In this document: in pieces, positions 37,683 to 46,648 of the stretch
How the letters are laid out: every line of letters starts with the position of its first letter
How positions within the stretch are numbered: position 1 is the stretch's first letter
Assembly (NCBI GenBank): GCA_006218025.1
Contig: VBWA01000029.1
Coordinates: 19,566-83,565 of the forward strand
Length of the DNA: 64,000 nucleotides
Origin: Rhodocyclaceae bacterium
GTDB taxonomy: Bacteria > Pseudomonadota > Gammaproteobacteria > Burkholderiales > Rhodocyclaceae
Reading direction: 5' to 3'
Notes under the pieces: generated by a model
Told to the model about the DNA's origin: nothing
The model's input: only the letters and a program-made list of their open reading frames with translations
The model's database searches: none
Position numbers and translations under genes: made by a program

Positions 37683-39998
37683 ATGACCCTGTTCCGAACT
37701 CTTGAAAGGCGCATCGCCGTCGTTTTCGTCGGTCTGCTGGTGTTCGTCGTGCTGTTGATGCTGCTGATCGTGGCGCGCAGCGGCGAAGCCATCATCCTGG
37801 CGGAGTCGCAGCGCCAGCTTGAGGCCGGGGCGCGCAATTTCAGCAATCTGATCGACAGGGACCAGCGCCAGCTCGAACTCGCGGCCAGCGTGCTGACGGG
37901 GGATTTCGGTTTCCGCGAAGCCATCGCCACGCAGGATCGCGCCACCGTGCGTTCGGTATTGCGCAACCACGGCTCCCGCATCGGCGCCCGCGTCATGATG
38001 GTGGTTTCGCTGGACGGAAAGGTGATCGTCGATACCCAGCCCCTCGGCGAGGCGGCACGAGCCTTTCCGTTCGGCGACTTGCTGCGCGCCGCGCAACAGA
38101 GCGGCCGCAGCGGCGGCGTCGCGTTGATGGATGACGCCTTGCTCTACCAGATTGTCATCGTGCCGATCATGGCGCCGGTTCGCATTGCATGGGTGGTGAT
38201 GGGCTTTCCGGTGGAGGATGCCTGGGCACTCGAATTTTCGCGAGCCAGCGGGCTCGATGTCAGCGTCATCACCGGCGATGGCGCCATCCAGGCCAGTTCG
38301 CTGGCGCCGACGCTGCGCAGCGCGCTGAAAATTCTGCAATTGACTGCGCTGGGCGAGCAGCCCCGGCAACTCGTGCTCGAGGGTCGCAACTACCACGCCG
38401 TGGCCTTGCCTTTCGGTCCCCAGGCGCGCGTGGTGTTGTTGCATTCGCTGGAGCACAGCGAGGCGGCATTCCGCGAACTGGAACGCATCCTGGAAATCAT
38501 CGCCGGTGCCGGCATTGCGCTGTTCGTGGTCGGCAGCTTCGGTCTGGCGCGGCGCATTGCCGGCCCTCTCAATACCCTGGCGCGGGCCGCGCGACGCATC
38601 GAGGCCGGTGACTATAGCCAGGCCGTGGCGGTGGAGGCGCCGGACGAGATCGGCCAGCTTGCGGCGGGTTTCGAAAACATGCGTACCGGCATTGCGGCGC
38701 GCGAGCAGAAAATAATACGACTGGCGTACGAAGACACGCTCACCGGGTTGCCGAATCGCATCCGGCTGACGGAATACCTGGCCGGACTCGACCCTGCGGC
38801 CGCAGCGATAGTCACCGTTCTCGGCCTCGATCGCTTCGCGCCGATCAACGACGCCCTCGGCCACCCCATTGGCGACCGCCTGTTGCAACAGGTCGGTGTC
38901 CGCCTCGCCGGACTGCTCCCGCCGCGCGGCATGCTGGCGCGGCTATGGGGCGACGAGTTTGCGTTCGTCGTCGAAAGCCCCGATCAGGAGTGGGCGCGCA
39001 AGTTTGCAGCAAGCGTGCTGGCGGCCTTGCGCGAGCCGATCGAGCTCGACGGCCAGCGGCTCGACGTCAGCGGCAGTCTCGGTATCGCCTTCCGTCCCGC
39101 GGACGGTCGGGATATGGATGCCCTGTTGCGACGGGCGGAGTTGGCGATGTACTCGGCCAAGCGTCGCCAGTGCGGCTATGCGCTGGCCGGGGACGTCGGC
39201 GACGGCCCGCCTCCGGAACAACTGTCGTTGATCGGCGAAATGCGCCATGCACTCGAGCGGCGCGAGTTCGTCCTTCACTATCAGCCAAAGCTCGCCCTGG
39301 CCTCCGGCCGCGTCGTCGGTGCCGAGGCCCTTGTGCGCTGGCAACACCCCGAGCGCGGCATGATGCCGCCCGCCCGTTTCATCCCGTTTGCCGAGCAGAC
39401 AGGCTTCATTCGCGAAATCACTCCCTGGCTGCTGGAGGAAGTTGCGGCGCAGGCCGCCGCATGGCGCCAGCGTGGCATGGCGGTGGTCCTTTCGGCCAAC
39501 CTCTCGGCGCGCGATCTGCTCAATCCCGAGCTCGTCGGGCTGATGCGCAAGCTGCTCGCTGCGCACGAGTTGCCGGCGGCAGCCTTGTGTCTGGAAATCA
39601 CGGAAAGTGCACTGATGGAGGACCCCGCGCTTGCCTTGTCCCATCTGGCCGAACTCGCCGCAATCGGGCTCAAGCTCTCGATCGACGATTATGGTGCGGG
39701 GCAGGCTTCGCTGTCCTACCTCAAGTCGCTGCCGGTGCATGAACTCAAGATCGACCAGAGCTTCATCGGCTCCCTGGCCGCATCGCCCAAGGATGCGGCC
39801 ATCGTTCGCTCGACGATTGCGCTGGGCCACGCGCTGGGCCTGACCGTCGTTGCCGAAGGCATAGAAGTCGAGGCAGATCTCAAGTGGCTTGCGGCGGCAG
39901 GCTGCGATATCGGCCAGGGCTATTTCATCTCGCGTCCGATGGCAGCCCCGGCATTCGCGGACTGGATATCCGCCCATGCTGCAATCCCGTCGATCTGA
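37683..39998 (+). CDS. Membrane GGDEF-EAL protein, probable c-di-GMP phosphodiesterase
   Basis: A 771-residue receptor. Membrane segments near residues 10-30 and 270-295 enclose a periplasmic sensor of about 240 residues of CACHE type. HAMP follows (FGLARRIAGPLNTLARAARRIEAGDYSQ). The cyclase domain is degenerate: the GGDEF site reads LWGDEF, with the first Gly replaced by Trp. The EAL domain is complete: GAEALVRWQHPE, ITESALMED, IDDYGAGQAS, KIDQSFIGSL, VVAEGIE. It therefore most likely degrades c-di-GMP. The periplasmic cupredoxin and NTF2-like protein upstream may be its input. Confidence 0.92.
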   Translation: MTLFRTLERRIAVVFVGLLVFVVLLMLLIVARSGEAIILAESQRQLEAGARNFSNLIDRDQRQLELAASVLTGDFGFREAIATQDRATVRSVLRNHGSRIGARVMMVVSLDGKVIVDTQPLGEAARAFPFGDLLRAAQQSGRSGGVALMDDALLYQIVIVPIMAPVRIAWVVMGFPVEDAWALEFSRASGLDVSVITGDGAIQASSLAPTLRSALKILQLTALGEQPRQLVLEGRNYHAVALPFGPQARVVLLHSLEHSEAAFRELERILEIIAGAGIALFVVGSFGLARRIAGPLNTLARAARRIEAGDYSQAVAVEAPDEIGQLAAGFENMRTGIAAREQKIIRLAYEDTLTGLPNRIRLTEYLAGLDPAAAAIVTVLGLDRFAPINDALGHPIGDRLLQQVGVRLAGLLPPRGMLARLWGDEFAFVVESPDQEWARKFAASVLAALREPIELDGQRLDVSGSLGIAFRPADGRDMDALLRRAELAMYSAKRRQCGYALAGDVGDGPPPEQLSLIGEMRHALERREFVLHYQPKLALASGRVVGAEALVRWQHPERGMMPPARFIPFAEQTGFIREITPWLLEEVAAQAAAWRQRGMAVVLSANLSARDLLNPELVGLMRKLLAAHELPAAALCLEITESALMEDPALALSHLAELAAIGLKLSIDDYGAGQASLSYLKSLPVHELKIDQSFIGSLAASPKDAAIVRSTIALGHALGLTVVAEGIEVEADLKWLAAAGCDIGQGYFISRPMAAPAFADWISAHAAIPSI

Positions 39999-40172
39999 TC
40001 CCGAACCACACCGAGGCGCCAGGCCAGAGAGGATTCGCTACAATCCGGCCAGCCGACAAGTCCATCTGCGCCCGAAGAATCATCCGCACCCGTCGATTCC
40101 CGTCCGACCCAAGGCAGGTTTCTTTCTTCCCGCGGCGGCGATGACCTCCCGCCATTCACCTGAGTCCTCCCA

Positions 40173-40442
40173 ATGAAAAGAACCGATCTCGCAAAGAACA
40201 TGGCCGTCAAGCTCACCGAGCGCATGAAACACGCCGGGACGCCGGAGCGATTCGCCGGGGAAGCCGCGCTCGACCGCAAGGAGCAACGCAAGCTGGACCA
40301 GGCGAAGGGCCTGATGCCCTTTGCGGTAAAGCTCGACGCGCAGCTGGTCGGGGAAATCCGCGCCCTGGCCGAATCACGGCGGATGGGCGTAAATGAGCTG
40401 GTCGCTGAACTCCTGCGCAAGGGACTGGCTGCGGGCGCCTGA
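40173..40442 (+). CDS. Small ribbon-helix-helix-like protein
   Basis: An 89-residue basic protein, MKRTDLAKNMAVKL at the start. The C-terminal half (MPFAVKLDAQLVGEIRALAESRRMGVNELVAELLRKGL) has the strand-helix-helix pattern of Arc/CopG (RHH) DNA-binding proteins. No toxin partner is next to it. It may be a small regulator. The ribosome site is weak; the ~170 bases before it hold no clear gene. Confidence 0.65.
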   Translation: MKRTDLAKNMAVKLTERMKHAGTPERFAGEAALDRKEQRKLDQAKGLMPFAVKLDAQLVGEIRALAESRRMGVNELVAELLRKGLAAGA

Positions 40443-40496
40443 GCGATCCGGGCGGCCATCCGGATAGATATTCGGTATGGGCGAATAGGGATTGCG

Positions 40497-40502
40497 TATA
40501 AT
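40497..40502 (+). promoter_or_regulatory. Possible -10 element for the icd gene
   Basis: A perfect TATAAT stands about 150 bases ahead of the icd start, in the gap after the RHH-like gene. I cannot find a convincing -35 at 16-18 bases upstream, so the promoter call is tentative. Confidence 0.4.
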
Positions 40503-40654
40503 CCGGCCCCGCCACGGGAGGGCTGTAAGCGGCTATTCAGTCACCCGTGCCATGCTTCAGAGCGCGCGCCCGGATTCACCGATGCATTGCCGGTCGGGAC
40601 CCTGGTACGGCGCGAAGACCATCGATGTTCCTTGCCGAAACTGCGGAGACCCTT

Positions 40655-41686
40655 ATGAGCGCGACCCTTATCCCTGCCACCCTGATCCCGGGAGACGGCA
40701 TCGGCCCCGAAATCACCGCCGCGACGCTGGCGGTCCTGGATGCCCTCGGCGCGCCCTTCCAGTGGGACACCCAGGTTGCCGGCCTGGCAGGCGTCACGGC
40801 CTTTGGCGACCCGCTGCCGCAGGTCACGATCGATTCCATCGAGCGCACCCGGCTGGCGCTCAAGGGCCCGCTGGAAACTCCGTCGGGCGGCGGCTACCGC
40901 TCGTCCAACGTGCGCCTGCGCGAGAAGTTCAAGCTCTACGCCAATCTGCGGCCGGGCAAGTCGCTGATCCCGGGCGGCCGCTTCGAGAACATCGACCTGG
41001 TGCTGTGCCGCGAGAACATCGAAGGCCTGTACATGGGTTACGAGCATTACGTTCCGATCGACGGCGACCCCCACGCCGTGGGCATGGCCACCGGCATCAA
41101 TACGCGTCAGGGCTGCCGCAACATCCTCAAGTTCGCCTTCGACTACGCGATCGCCAACGGCCGCAAGAAGGTCACCGTGGTGCATAAGGCCAACATCATG
41201 AAGGCGCTGACCGGCATCTTCCTCGAAACCGCGCAGCAGATGTACCGGGACCAGTATCAGGGCAAGTTCGAGTTCGAGGAAGTGATCATCGACGCCTGTG
41301 CCATGAAGCTGGTGATGAACCCCTGGCAGTTCGACGTGCTGGTCACCACCAACCTGTTCGGCGACATCCTCTCCGACGAAATCGCCGGCCTGGTCGGCGG
41401 TCTCGGCATGACGCCGGGCGCCAACATCGGTGAGCAGGCGGCGATTTTCGAAGCGGTGCATGGCTCGGCGCCGGACATCGCGGGCAAGGGCATCGCCAAT
41501 CCCACCGCGCTCTTGATGGCGGCCGCCATGATGCTCGACTACGTCAAGCGCAAGGATCTCGGCGATCGACTGCGGCAGGCCATCGACGACGTCCTCAACA
41601 AGGACAAGATCCGCACCGGCGATATCGGCGGCAGCGCCACTACCGATCAGTATGCGAAGGCTCTGGTCGCACGCGTCAAGGGCTGA
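40655..41686 (+). CDS. icd: Isocitrate dehydrogenase, NAD-dependent type
   Basis: A 343-residue beta-decarboxylating dehydrogenase from ATG 40655 behind GGAG; the longer open frame upstream is not supported. The isocitrate-binding segment is RSSNVRLREKFKLYANLRP, with the Ser, Asn and two Arg of the family; LFGDILSDEIAGLVGG holds the metal Asp residues. The cofactor region HGSAPDIAGKGIANP has Asp-Ile where NADP enzymes of the E. coli type have Lys-Tyr, so NAD is favoured. It oxidises isocitrate to 2-oxoglutarate in the TCA cycle. Confidence 0.9.
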   Translation: MSATLIPATLIPGDGIGPEITAATLAVLDALGAPFQWDTQVAGLAGVTAFGDPLPQVTIDSIERTRLALKGPLETPSGGGYRSSNVRLREKFKLYANLRPGKSLIPGGRFENIDLVLCRENIEGLYMGYEHYVPIDGDPHAVGMATGINTRQGCRNILKFAFDYAIANGRKKVTVVHKANIMKALTGIFLETAQQMYRDQYQGKFEFEEVIIDACAMKLVMNPWQFDVLVTTNLFGDILSDEIAGLVGGLGMTPGANIGEQAAIFEAVHGSAPDIAGKGIANPTALLMAAAMMLDYVKRKDLGDRLRQAIDDVLNKDKIRTGDIGGSATTDQYAKALVARVKG

Positions 41687-41734
41687 TTCCGCAAGGTGCC
41701 GGGCGAGGCGGCAGAGTGATCCGCTGCCGTTCGT

Positions 41735-44092
41735 TCAGCGCCTGAGCTTGGCGAATGCGGCCGCCATGGCGCCGGCACTGGCCGGCTCGCGCTTTTCGGG
41801 CGCCGGCTTGCCGGCGCTGCCGCCGCGATTCGCCGTATCACTAGCGCCGACTCTTGCCGGTGCCTTCGATGACGCTGCCTTTGGCGGCACATCGTCGGCG
41901 AGGCGCATGGTCAGCGCAATGCGCTTGCGTGCGGCGTCGACTTCGATCACCTTGACCTTCACCACGTCGCCGGCCCTGACCACCTCGTGCGGGTCCTTGA
42001 CGAAGCGATTGGCCAGTGCGGAGACATGCACCAGGCCGTCCTGATGCACGCCGATATCGACGAAGGCGCCGAAGTTGGTGACGTTGGTCACGACGCCTTC
42101 CAGCAGCATGCCGGGCTGGATATCCTTGAGTTCTTCGACGCCTTCCTTGAAGGTAGCCGCCTTGAATTCGGGGCGCGGGTCGCGGCCGGGTTTTTCCAGC
42201 TCTTTCAGGATGTCCTGCACGGTCGGCAGGCCGAAGCGCTCGTCGGTGTACTTGCGGGCATCGAGCGTGCGCAGGGTGGCGGCATCGCCGACGAGTTCCC
42301 TGACGCCCCGCCTGATGTCCCTGAGAATGCGTTCGACCACCGGATAGGCCTCCGGGTGCACCGCCGAGGCATCCAGCAGATTCTCGCTGGCGCTGACGCG
42401 CAGGAATCCCGCCGCCTGTTCGAAGGCCTTGTCGCCGAGCCGCGGCACCTCCTTCAGCTCGGCACGTGACTTGAAGGCGCCGTGGGCGTCGCGATAACTG
42501 ACGATGTTGCCGGCCAGCGTCGCGTTGAGTCCGGAGATGCGCTTGAGCAGCGCCGCGCTCGCGGTATTCACATCGACGCCAACCGAGTTCACGCAGTCCT
42601 CCACCACGGCATCGAGCGAGCGCGCCAGGCGCGACTGGTTGACGTCGTGCTGGTACTGGCCGACACCGATGGCCTTGGGGTCGATCTTCACCAGCTCGGC
42701 CAGCGGGTCCTGCAGGCGGCGCGCGATGGACACCGCTCCGCGCAAGGACACGTCGAGATCGGGGAACTCCTTCGCCGCGAGTTCGGACGCCGAATACACC
42801 GAGGCGCCGGCTTCCGACACCACGATGCGGGTCAGCTTGAGTTCCGGATGACGGCGCATCAGTTCGGCGGCGAGCTTGTCGGTTTCGCGGCTGGCCGTGC
42901 CGTTGCCGATGCTGATCAGGCCGGCGCCGTGCTTCTGCGCCAGTTGGCGCAGCACGGCAAGCGAACCTTCCCAGTCGCGCCGCGGCTCGTGCGGGTAAAT
43001 CGTCGTGGTATCGACCACCTTGCCGGTGACATCGACCACCGCCACTTTGACGCCGGTGCGGATCCCGGGGTCGAGCCCGATCACCGTGTGTAGCCCGGCG
43101 GGCGCCGCCAGCAGCAGGTCGTGCAGGTTGCGCGCGAAGACGCGGATGGCTTCCTCCTCGGCGCGCTCGCGCAACTGGTTCATCAGTTCCGATTCGAGAT
43201 GCAGCGAGAGCTTCACCAGCCAGGCCCAGCGCGCGGTTTCCTGCAGCCACTTGTCCGCCGCACGGCCCTCGTCGCGAATCGCGAAATGGCTGGAGACCAT
43301 GCCGACGCAAGGCGATGATTCAGGCGGGTCGCGCAGCTCCTGATCGGCCTTCAGGGCCAGACGCAGGATGTCCTCGTTGCGTCCGCGCAGCAGCGCCAGG
43401 GCGCGGTGCGAGGGCACCGTCTTGATGGCTTCGCGGAAGTCGAACCAGTCGCGGAACTTCGCGCCTGCTGCTTCCTTGCCCGCGACCACGGTGGAGACGA
43501 GCAGGGCGTAGTCGCCTAGATAGCTGCGCAGCTTCGCCAGCAGCGCGGCGTCCTCGCTGAAGCGCTCCATCAGGATCTGGCGCGCGCCATCGAGCGCGGC
43601 CTTGATGTCGGGAACGTGCCGCTCCGCAGGCTCCTGCTGCGGGTTTACGTACTTGGCCGCTTCGACTTCCGGCGTCAGGGTCGGATCGGCGAACAGCGCG
43701 TCGGCCAGCGGTTCGAGGCCGGCCTCGCGGGCGATCTGCGCCTTGGTGCGGCGCTTCTGCTTGTAGGGCAGGTAGAGGTCTTCGAGGCTCTGCTTGGTTT
43801 CCGCCGCGTCGATCGCGGCCTGCAGTTCGGGCGTCAGCTTGCCCTGTTCCGCTATCGAGGAAAGGATCACGGCGCGGCGATCTTCCAGCTCGCGCAGGTA
43901 GTTCAGCCGCTCTTCGAGATTGCGCAACTGCGTGTCGTCGAGGTTGTCAGTCACTTCCTTGCGGTAGCGCGAGATGAAGGGCACGGTGGCGCCCTCGTCG
44001 AGCAGTTGCACGGCGGCGGCAACCTGTTGCGGGCGGACGCCGAGTTCTTCGGCAATGCGTTGGGCGATGCGCGACTGAATCGAGGGCGGCAT
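41735..44092 (-). CDS. tex: RNA-binding transcriptional accessory protein Tex
   Basis: A 785-residue protein. The N-terminal helical domain is followed by a YqgF-like nuclease fold ([19 protein letters not shown]), two HhH motifs ([21 protein letters not shown]), and a C-terminal S1 RNA-binding domain ([28 protein letters not shown]). The last ~50 residues are a low-complexity Ala/Lys/Pro tail, and a copy of the dispersed AGCGCCGACT motif (41828-41855) lies in it. It binds nucleic acid and affects transcription. Confidence 0.96.
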   Translation of the reverse strand: MPPSIQSRIAQRIAEELGVRPQQVAAAVQLLDEGATVPFISRYRKEVTDNLDDTQLRNLEERLNYLRELEDRRAVILSSIAEQGKLTPELQAAIDAAETKQSLEDLYLPYKQKRRTKAQIAREAGLEPLADALFADPTLTPEVEAAKYVNPQQEPAERHVPDIKAALDGARQILMERFSEDAALLAKLRSYLGDYALLVSTVVAGKEAAGAKFRDWFDFREAIKTVPSHRALALLRGRNEDILRLALKADQELRDPPESSPCVGMVSSHFAIRDEGRAADKWLQETARWAWLVKLSLHLESELMNQLRERAEEEAIRVFARNLHDLLLAAPAGLHTVIGLDPGIRTGVKVAVVDVTGKVVDTTTIYPHEPRRDWEGSLAVLRQLAQKHGAGLISIGNGTASRETDKLAAELMRRHPELKLTRIVVSEAGASVYSASELAAKEFPDLDVSLRGAVSIARRLQDPLAELVKIDPKAIGVGQYQHDVNQSRLARSLDAVVEDCVNSVGVDVNTASAALLKRISGLNATLAGNIVSYRDAHGAFKSRAELKEVPRLGDKAFEQAAGFLRVSASENLLDASAVHPEAYPVVERILRDIRRGVRELVGDAATLRTLDARKYTDERFGLPTVQDILKELEKPGRDPRPEFKAATFKEGVEELKDIQPGMLLEGVVTNVTNFGAFVDIGVHQDGLVHVSALANRFVKDPHEVVRAGDVVKVKVIEVDAARKRIALTMRLADDVPPKAASSKAPARVGASDTANRGGSAGKPAPEKREPASAGAMAAAFAKLRR

Positions 44093-44170
44093 GGGTTTCT
44101 TTGAAATTGTCAGAGGACAGGGCGCGCACCTTACTGGTAGAGGCGCGCAAAGACAAGTCTTGACGACGGC

Positions 44171-45034
44171 CTAGTTCAGCGTGCGCGCCAGCTGGATGCG
44201 GAATTCGCGCACCAGGTCCTCGTGTTGCGGGTCGCCACCGAGCAGGGTGAACAAGTCGAGCATGGTCTTGCGTGCGGCTTCGTCCTGCCACTTGCGATCG
44301 CGGCGCACGATTTCGAGCAGTTGCTCCAGCGCCGTGCGGTAGTCATGCGCCAGCGCCTGCGTGTTGGCCAGTTGCAGGCGGGCATCGAGATCGTTCGCGT
44401 TGGCATCGATGCTGGCCTTGAGCGCCGCCGGGTCGGCGCCCGTGCCGGCATTCACCAGCTTGAGCCGGGCTTGCAGGGTGCGCACGCGGGAGATGTCCTT
44501 GGCCTGATGCTCGAGCGTATCGAGGATGGCCTGCGCGGCTTCCATGTCGCCCATGTCGATGCGGATTTCGGCGAGATCGAGTTGCACGGTCTCGTTGGCC
44601 GGGTCGAGTTGCAGCGCATCGGCCAGCAGCGAGGCGGCGACCTCGGCTTCGCCCCGGGCGCGCGCTTCCAGCGCGGCGATGCGCAGCGGCTCGGCGGGAG
44701 ACGGCAGCAGGCTGTCGATGAAGGCGCGGATCTGCGCTTCGGGCAGGGCGCCGGTGAATTCATCGACCATTTCCCCATCGACGAAAGCCTTGACGTTGGG
44801 AATGCCGCGCACGCCGTAGCGTGCGGCGAGTTCCTGGTGCTGATCCGAATCGACCTTGGCGAGGATGAAGCGCCCGCCGTATTCGGCGGCGAGCTTTTCC
44901 AGCACGGGCTTGAGCGTGCGGCAGGGCGCGCACCACTCCGCCCAGAAGTCGACCAGTACCGGAGCCAGGCGCGAGGCATCGATGACTTTTTCCTGAAAGT
45001 CGGCGACACCAGCATCAAGCGAAAATGTGTTCAT
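44171..45034 (-). CDS. Thioredoxin-TPR co-chaperone (YbbN/CnoX-like)
   Basis: A 287-residue protein. The thioredoxin domain (residues 1-115) has the active site WCAPC, and the C-terminal 170 residues form TPR-like helices with regular Ala/Leu spacing. E. coli CnoX has a similar layout but an altered active site and passes substrates to GroEL. The intact CxxC here suggests real redox activity. It is 78 bases upstream of tex, in the same direction. Confidence 0.9.
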   Translation of the reverse strand: MNTFSLDAGVADFQEKVIDASRLAPVLVDFWAEWCAPCRTLKPVLEKLAAEYGGRFILAKVDSDQHQELAARYGVRGIPNVKAFVDGEMVDEFTGALPEAQIRAFIDSLLPSPAEPLRIAALEARARGEAEVAASLLADALQLDPANETVQLDLAEIRIDMGDMEAAQAILDTLEHQAKDISRVRTLQARLKLVNAGTGADPAALKASIDANANDLDARLQLANTQALAHDYRTALEQLLEIVRRDRKWQDEAARKTMLDLFTLLGGDPQHEDLVREFRIQLARTLN

Positions 45035-45130
45035 GGGAATCGTGCGTCCAAAGGATTACTGTCTTCCCGCAGTTTCTCAGGCTTGGCCGTCGAATGCAAT
45101 TCGGCGCCGAGGCCCGCAGCGCGGTGAGGG

Positions 45131-45136
45131 TATAAT
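45131..45136 (+). promoter_or_regulatory. Possible -10 element for purL
   Basis: TATAAT is placed 52 bases before the purL ATG, in the divergent gap after the thioredoxin-TPR gene. No good -35 is visible at the usual distance, so this is tentative. Confidence 0.4.
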
Positions 45137-45187
45137 TTCGTGCCTTGCATTTCCATCCCGCACTCACTCGCCCCCGGTCCGTCCATC

Positions 45188-46648
45188 ATGGCTGAATTCC
45201 TTGCCCTGCGCGGCTCTGCTGCGTTTTCGGCGTCCCGCCTCGCGCGTCTGCAAAAGTCTGTCGGCGAGACAGTTCCCGGCGCCGCACTGGCTGCCGAGCA
45301 CTGGTATTTCATCGAGCTCGATGCCCCGTTGAACGCAGATGAAACGGCCCGCCTGAAGGACCTGCTGGGCGTCCCGACGATACTGCCGACCGCACCCGCC
45401 GGCGACCTGCTGCTGGTCACGCCACGCCTGGGCACGATTTCGCCCTGGAGTTCCAAGGCCACCGACATCGCGAAGAATTGCGGGTTTGCGGCGGTGAAAC
45501 GGATCGAGCGCGCAGTTGCCTACCATGCTGCTTTCCATGTGACGGGGGCGAAGGAAAAGTCGGCGCTGGCGACACGCCTCCACGACCGCATGACCGAGTC
45601 GGTGCTCGATTCCATCGATGCGGCCAGGGCCCTGTTCCACCATGTCGCGCCACAGCCCCTCACGAGCGTGGACCGTGGGCGCGATGCGCTGGTGAAGGCC
45701 AACACAGAATTGGGCCTTGCGCTTTCCGCCGACGAGATCGATTACCTGGTGGAGAACTTCGGCAAGCTGGGTCGCAATCCGACCGACGTCGAACTCATGA
45801 TGTTCGCCCAGGCCAATTCCGAGCATTGCCGGCACAAGATTTTCAACGCGACCTGGACGGTGGATGGCGAGCCGCAGCCCTTGTCGCTGTTCGGCATGAT
45901 CCGCGAGACGCACAAGGCGCATCCCGAGGGCACCGTGGTGGCCTATTCGGACAATGCCGCCGTGATCGAGGGCGCATCGATCCGCCGCTTCTATCCGCGC
46001 GCCGATCGCGGCTATGCCTACAGCGAACAGACCACGCACATCCTGGCCAAGGTAGAGACGCATAATCATCCGACGGCGATTTCGCCCTTTCCCGGCGCGG
46101 CGACCGGATCGGGCGGCGAGATTCGCGACGAAGGGGCGACCGGGCGCGGGTCAAAGCCCAAGGCCGGCCTCTGCGGATTTTCGGTGTCCGATCTGCGCAT
46201 TCCCGGCTACGCGCAGCCGTGGGAATCGGCCTACGGCAAGCCCGAGCGCATCGCCTCGGCGCTCGACATCATGATCGAAGGTCCGATCGGTGCCGCCGCC
46301 TTCAACAACGAATTCGGCCGGCCCAATCTGGCGGGCTACTTCCGCAGCTTCGAGCAGAATTTCAACGGCGAGATGCGCGGCTATCACAAGCCCATCATGA
46401 TTGCCGGCGGCATGGGCAACATCGCCGCCGAGCACTCGTTCAAGATTCAATTCCCTGCGGGCAGCCTGCTGATCCAGCTGGGTGGTCCCGGCATGCTGAT
46501 CGGCCTCGGCGGCGGCGCCGCATCGTCGATGGCGACCGGCTCGAATACCGCCGACCTCGATTTCGCCTCGGTGCAGCGCGGCAACCCGGAGATCCAGCGC
46601 CGCGCCCAGGAAGTCATCGACCGCTGCCATGCCGGAACTCGCTCATGA
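45188..46648 (+). CDS. purL: Phosphoribosylformylglycinamidine synthase, N-terminal part (frame broken)
   Basis: The 5' part of purL, from ATG 45188. It encodes the N-terminal linker and first FGAM synthetase half, with [56 protein letters not shown] and [18 protein letters not shown]. Reading continues normally to QEVIDRCHA (about 46630), then ends in TGA after 4 foreign residues. The family continues with a conserved segment containing DVGAGGLSNA, missing here. About 68 bases are absent relative to the family. Purine synthesis needs this gene, so an assembly error is the first explanation. The rest is at 46629-49043. Confidence 0.9.
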   Translation: MAEFLALRGSAAFSASRLARLQKSVGETVPGAALAAEHWYFIELDAPLNADETARLKDLLGVPTILPTAPAGDLLLVTPRLGTISPWSSKATDIAKNCGFAAVKRIERAVAYHAAFHVTGAKEKSALATRLHDRMTESVLDSIDAARALFHHVAPQPLTSVDRGRDALVKANTELGLALSADEIDYLVENFGKLGRNPTDVELMMFAQANSEHCRHKIFNATWTVDGEPQPLSLFGMIRETHKAHPEGTVVAYSDNAAVIEGASIRRFYPRADRGYAYSEQTTHILAKVETHNHPTAISPFPGAATGSGGEIRDEGATGRGSKPKAGLCGFSVSDLRIPGYAQPWESAYGKPERIASALDIMIEGPIGAAAFNNEFGRPNLAGYFRSFEQNFNGEMRGYHKPIMIAGGMGNIAAEHSFKIQFPAGSLLIQLGGPGMLIGLGGGAASSMATGSNTADLDFASVQRGNPEIQRRAQEVIDRCHAGTRS

